43,884 nucleotides of DNA from Polyangium aurulentum (lineage in GTDB: Bacteria; Myxococcota_A; Polyangia; Polyangiales; Polyangiaceae). The stretch lies in assembly GCA_945875545.1 (NCBI GenBank), contig CAMCKZ010000018.1:1-43884 (forward strand), written 5' to 3'. The notes beneath the pieces were generated by a model. It saw only the letters and a list, made by a program, of their open reading frames with translations. It had not been told where the DNA came from and made no database searches. Both the position numbers and the translations under genes were made by a program. Below, one piece after another: positions 42,996 to 43,884 of the stretch (positions are counted from its first letter, which is position 1; each line of letters begins with the position of its first letter).

Positions 42996-43884
42996 ATGAC
43001 CGCTGATCTGCGCCGCACCCTGCTCGATGCCATTGCCCGTGACGGGGGCAATGTCGCTGCACGTCTGGCGGAGCAGCATGGCGTGTCGCGCCAGTCTGCC
43101 AGTGCCTGGCTGGCGAAGCTGAGGCGGGAGGGGGTTGTCACTTCTTCCGGCGTGGGGCGCGGCGTGCGCTACCAGTTGGCGGTGCTGGCCGATGCGCGCC
43201 AGGTTTATGAGCGTGCCGGGCTGAGTGAAGACCGGGTATGGCGCGAGCAGATCGCGCCGCGTCTGGCCGACCTGCCCCCCAATGTGCGCGATGTGTGGCA
43301 CTACGCGGTAACGGAGATGGTGAACAATGCGATAGACCACTCCGCTTCGGAGCAGGTTGCGGTGGGGCTGGTGCGCGATGCGCTGAATACGTCGGTGTAT
43401 GTCGCCGACGAGGGCGAAGGCATCTTTCTCAAGATTAAGCGCGCGCTGAATCTTTATGATCCGCGCGAGGCGATTCTGGAGCTGGCCAAGGGCAAGCTGA
43501 CCACCGATCCGGTGAATCACACGGGCGAGGGAATTTTCTTTTCGTCCAAGGTGATGGATGTCTACGACATCCGTTCCGGCAAGCTGCATTTCGTGCATGA
43601 CGATTGGGGTACAGATGTGTTGCTGGAGCGCGCCGCCGATGCGCCCGGTACGGTGGTGTTGATGCGGCTGGCGAACGACAGTGTGCGTACGTTGCACGAG
43701 GTGTTCGATCAGTTTGCCGCGCCGGACGAGTACACCTTTTCCAAGACCATCGTACCGGTGAAGCTGGCGCAGCATGAAGGCGAGAAGCTGGTTTCGCGCT
43801 CGCAGGCCAAGCGCCTGACCATGCGCTTCGAGCGATTCCAGACGGTGGTGCTGGATTTCGCCGGGGTGGAAGAAATCGGGCAGG
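42996..43884 (+). CDS. HTH + GHKL ATPase + STAS-like (DUF4325) regulator, 3' end beyond the window
   Basis: From the ATG at 42996 the frame is open to the window end (296 codons). Residues about 5-58 form a winged-HTH (LAEQHGVSRQSASAWLAKLR). Residues about 90-225 form a GHKL/HATPase domain with N-box VTEMVNNAIDHS (Asn110, Asn111), G1 YVADEGEGIF (Asp138) and G2 NHTGEGIFFSSK. From about 235 the sequence (FDQFAAPDEYTFSKTIVPVK, SRSQAKRLTMRFERFQTVVLDFAGVEEIGQ) matches the STAS-like DUF4325 domain. The combination resembles an anti-sigma kinase joined to its antagonist fold and a DNA-binding head. The location beside hsdS suggests control of a restriction locus (inference). Codons such as GTG, CTG, TTT and GAT in non-local proportions mark it as foreign to the rest. 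Confidence 0.85.
   Translation, partial: MTADLRRTLLDAIARDGGNVAARLAEQHGVSRQSASAWLAKLRREGVVTSSGVGRGVRYQLAVLADARQVYERAGLSEDRVWREQIAPRLADLPPNVRDVWHYAVTEMVNNAIDHSASEQVAVGLVRDALNTSVYVADEGEGIFLKIKRALNLYDPREAILELAKGKLTTDPVNHTGEGIFFSSKVMDVYDIRSGKLHFVHDDWGTDVLLERAADAPGTVVLMRLANDSVRTLHEVFDQFAAPDEYTFSKTIVPVKLAQHEGEKLVSRSQAKRLTMRFERFQTVVLDFAGVEEIGQ

Overview
The window is GC-rich DNA densely packed with genes and looks like the chromosome of a myxobacterium (Myxococcota, probably a Polyangiales-type organism). This rests on gene content: many lipoproteins and exported proteins of unknown function, an FHA protein starting MWKLVIEDDE, a PP2C phosphatase fused to a cyclic-nucleotide domain, a chemosensory operon with a HEAT-repeat protein, a PilB motor ATPase and a tandem pair of ArsA/Get3-type ATPases. 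It also rests on very high GC at third codon positions. I ran no database search, so the assignment is inference.

Layout. 1-4.1 kb: a collagen-like lipoprotein running off the left edge, a large repeat-type lipoprotein and an Omp85-family barrel protein. 4.1-6.8 kb, minus strand: uppS, cdsA and an HSL-type esterase, a lipid-precursor operon. 6.9-8.2 kb: a fusion of the two lysine-fermentation activities Kal and Kce. 8.2-18.7 kb, minus strand: a long run of FHA protein, thiolase, two membrane histidine kinases, PP2C-cNMP protein, an outer-membrane barrel and a glycine-zipper membrane protein, many of them overlapping or abutting. 18.8-19.6 kb: a CinA/MoaB-like protein. 19.6-27.6 kb: a chemosensory operon (receiver, CheA, CheW, CheW, HEAT protein, CheR, CheB) without a receptor gene. 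27.6-29.7 kb: two ArsA-like ATPases. 29.8-35.5 kb: a receiver, an unknown exported protein, an M3 peptidase and a heparinase-like lipoprotein. 35.6 kb: tRNA-Ser(CGA). 35.8-42.6 kb: PilB-like ATPase, rhodanese-MoeB/ThiF fusion, an unknown anchored protein, an M20 amidohydrolase and an M15/DUF882 peptidase.

The last 1.3 kb differs in style. It holds a 5'-truncated end of a type I restriction specificity gene (hsdS) and the start of an HTH + GHKL ATPase + STAS-like regulator, with other codon habits and an AT-rich promoter region. This is either the edge of an acquired defence locus or an assembly join.

Two observations stand out. First, the interrupted palindrome TGYANNNTRCA occurs 24 times by my manual scan, all inside genes, against about one expected from base composition. 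Second, the two adjacent ArsA-like ATPases each lack a different one of the two P-loop lysines, so they look like an obligate heterodimer with a single complete composite ATP site.
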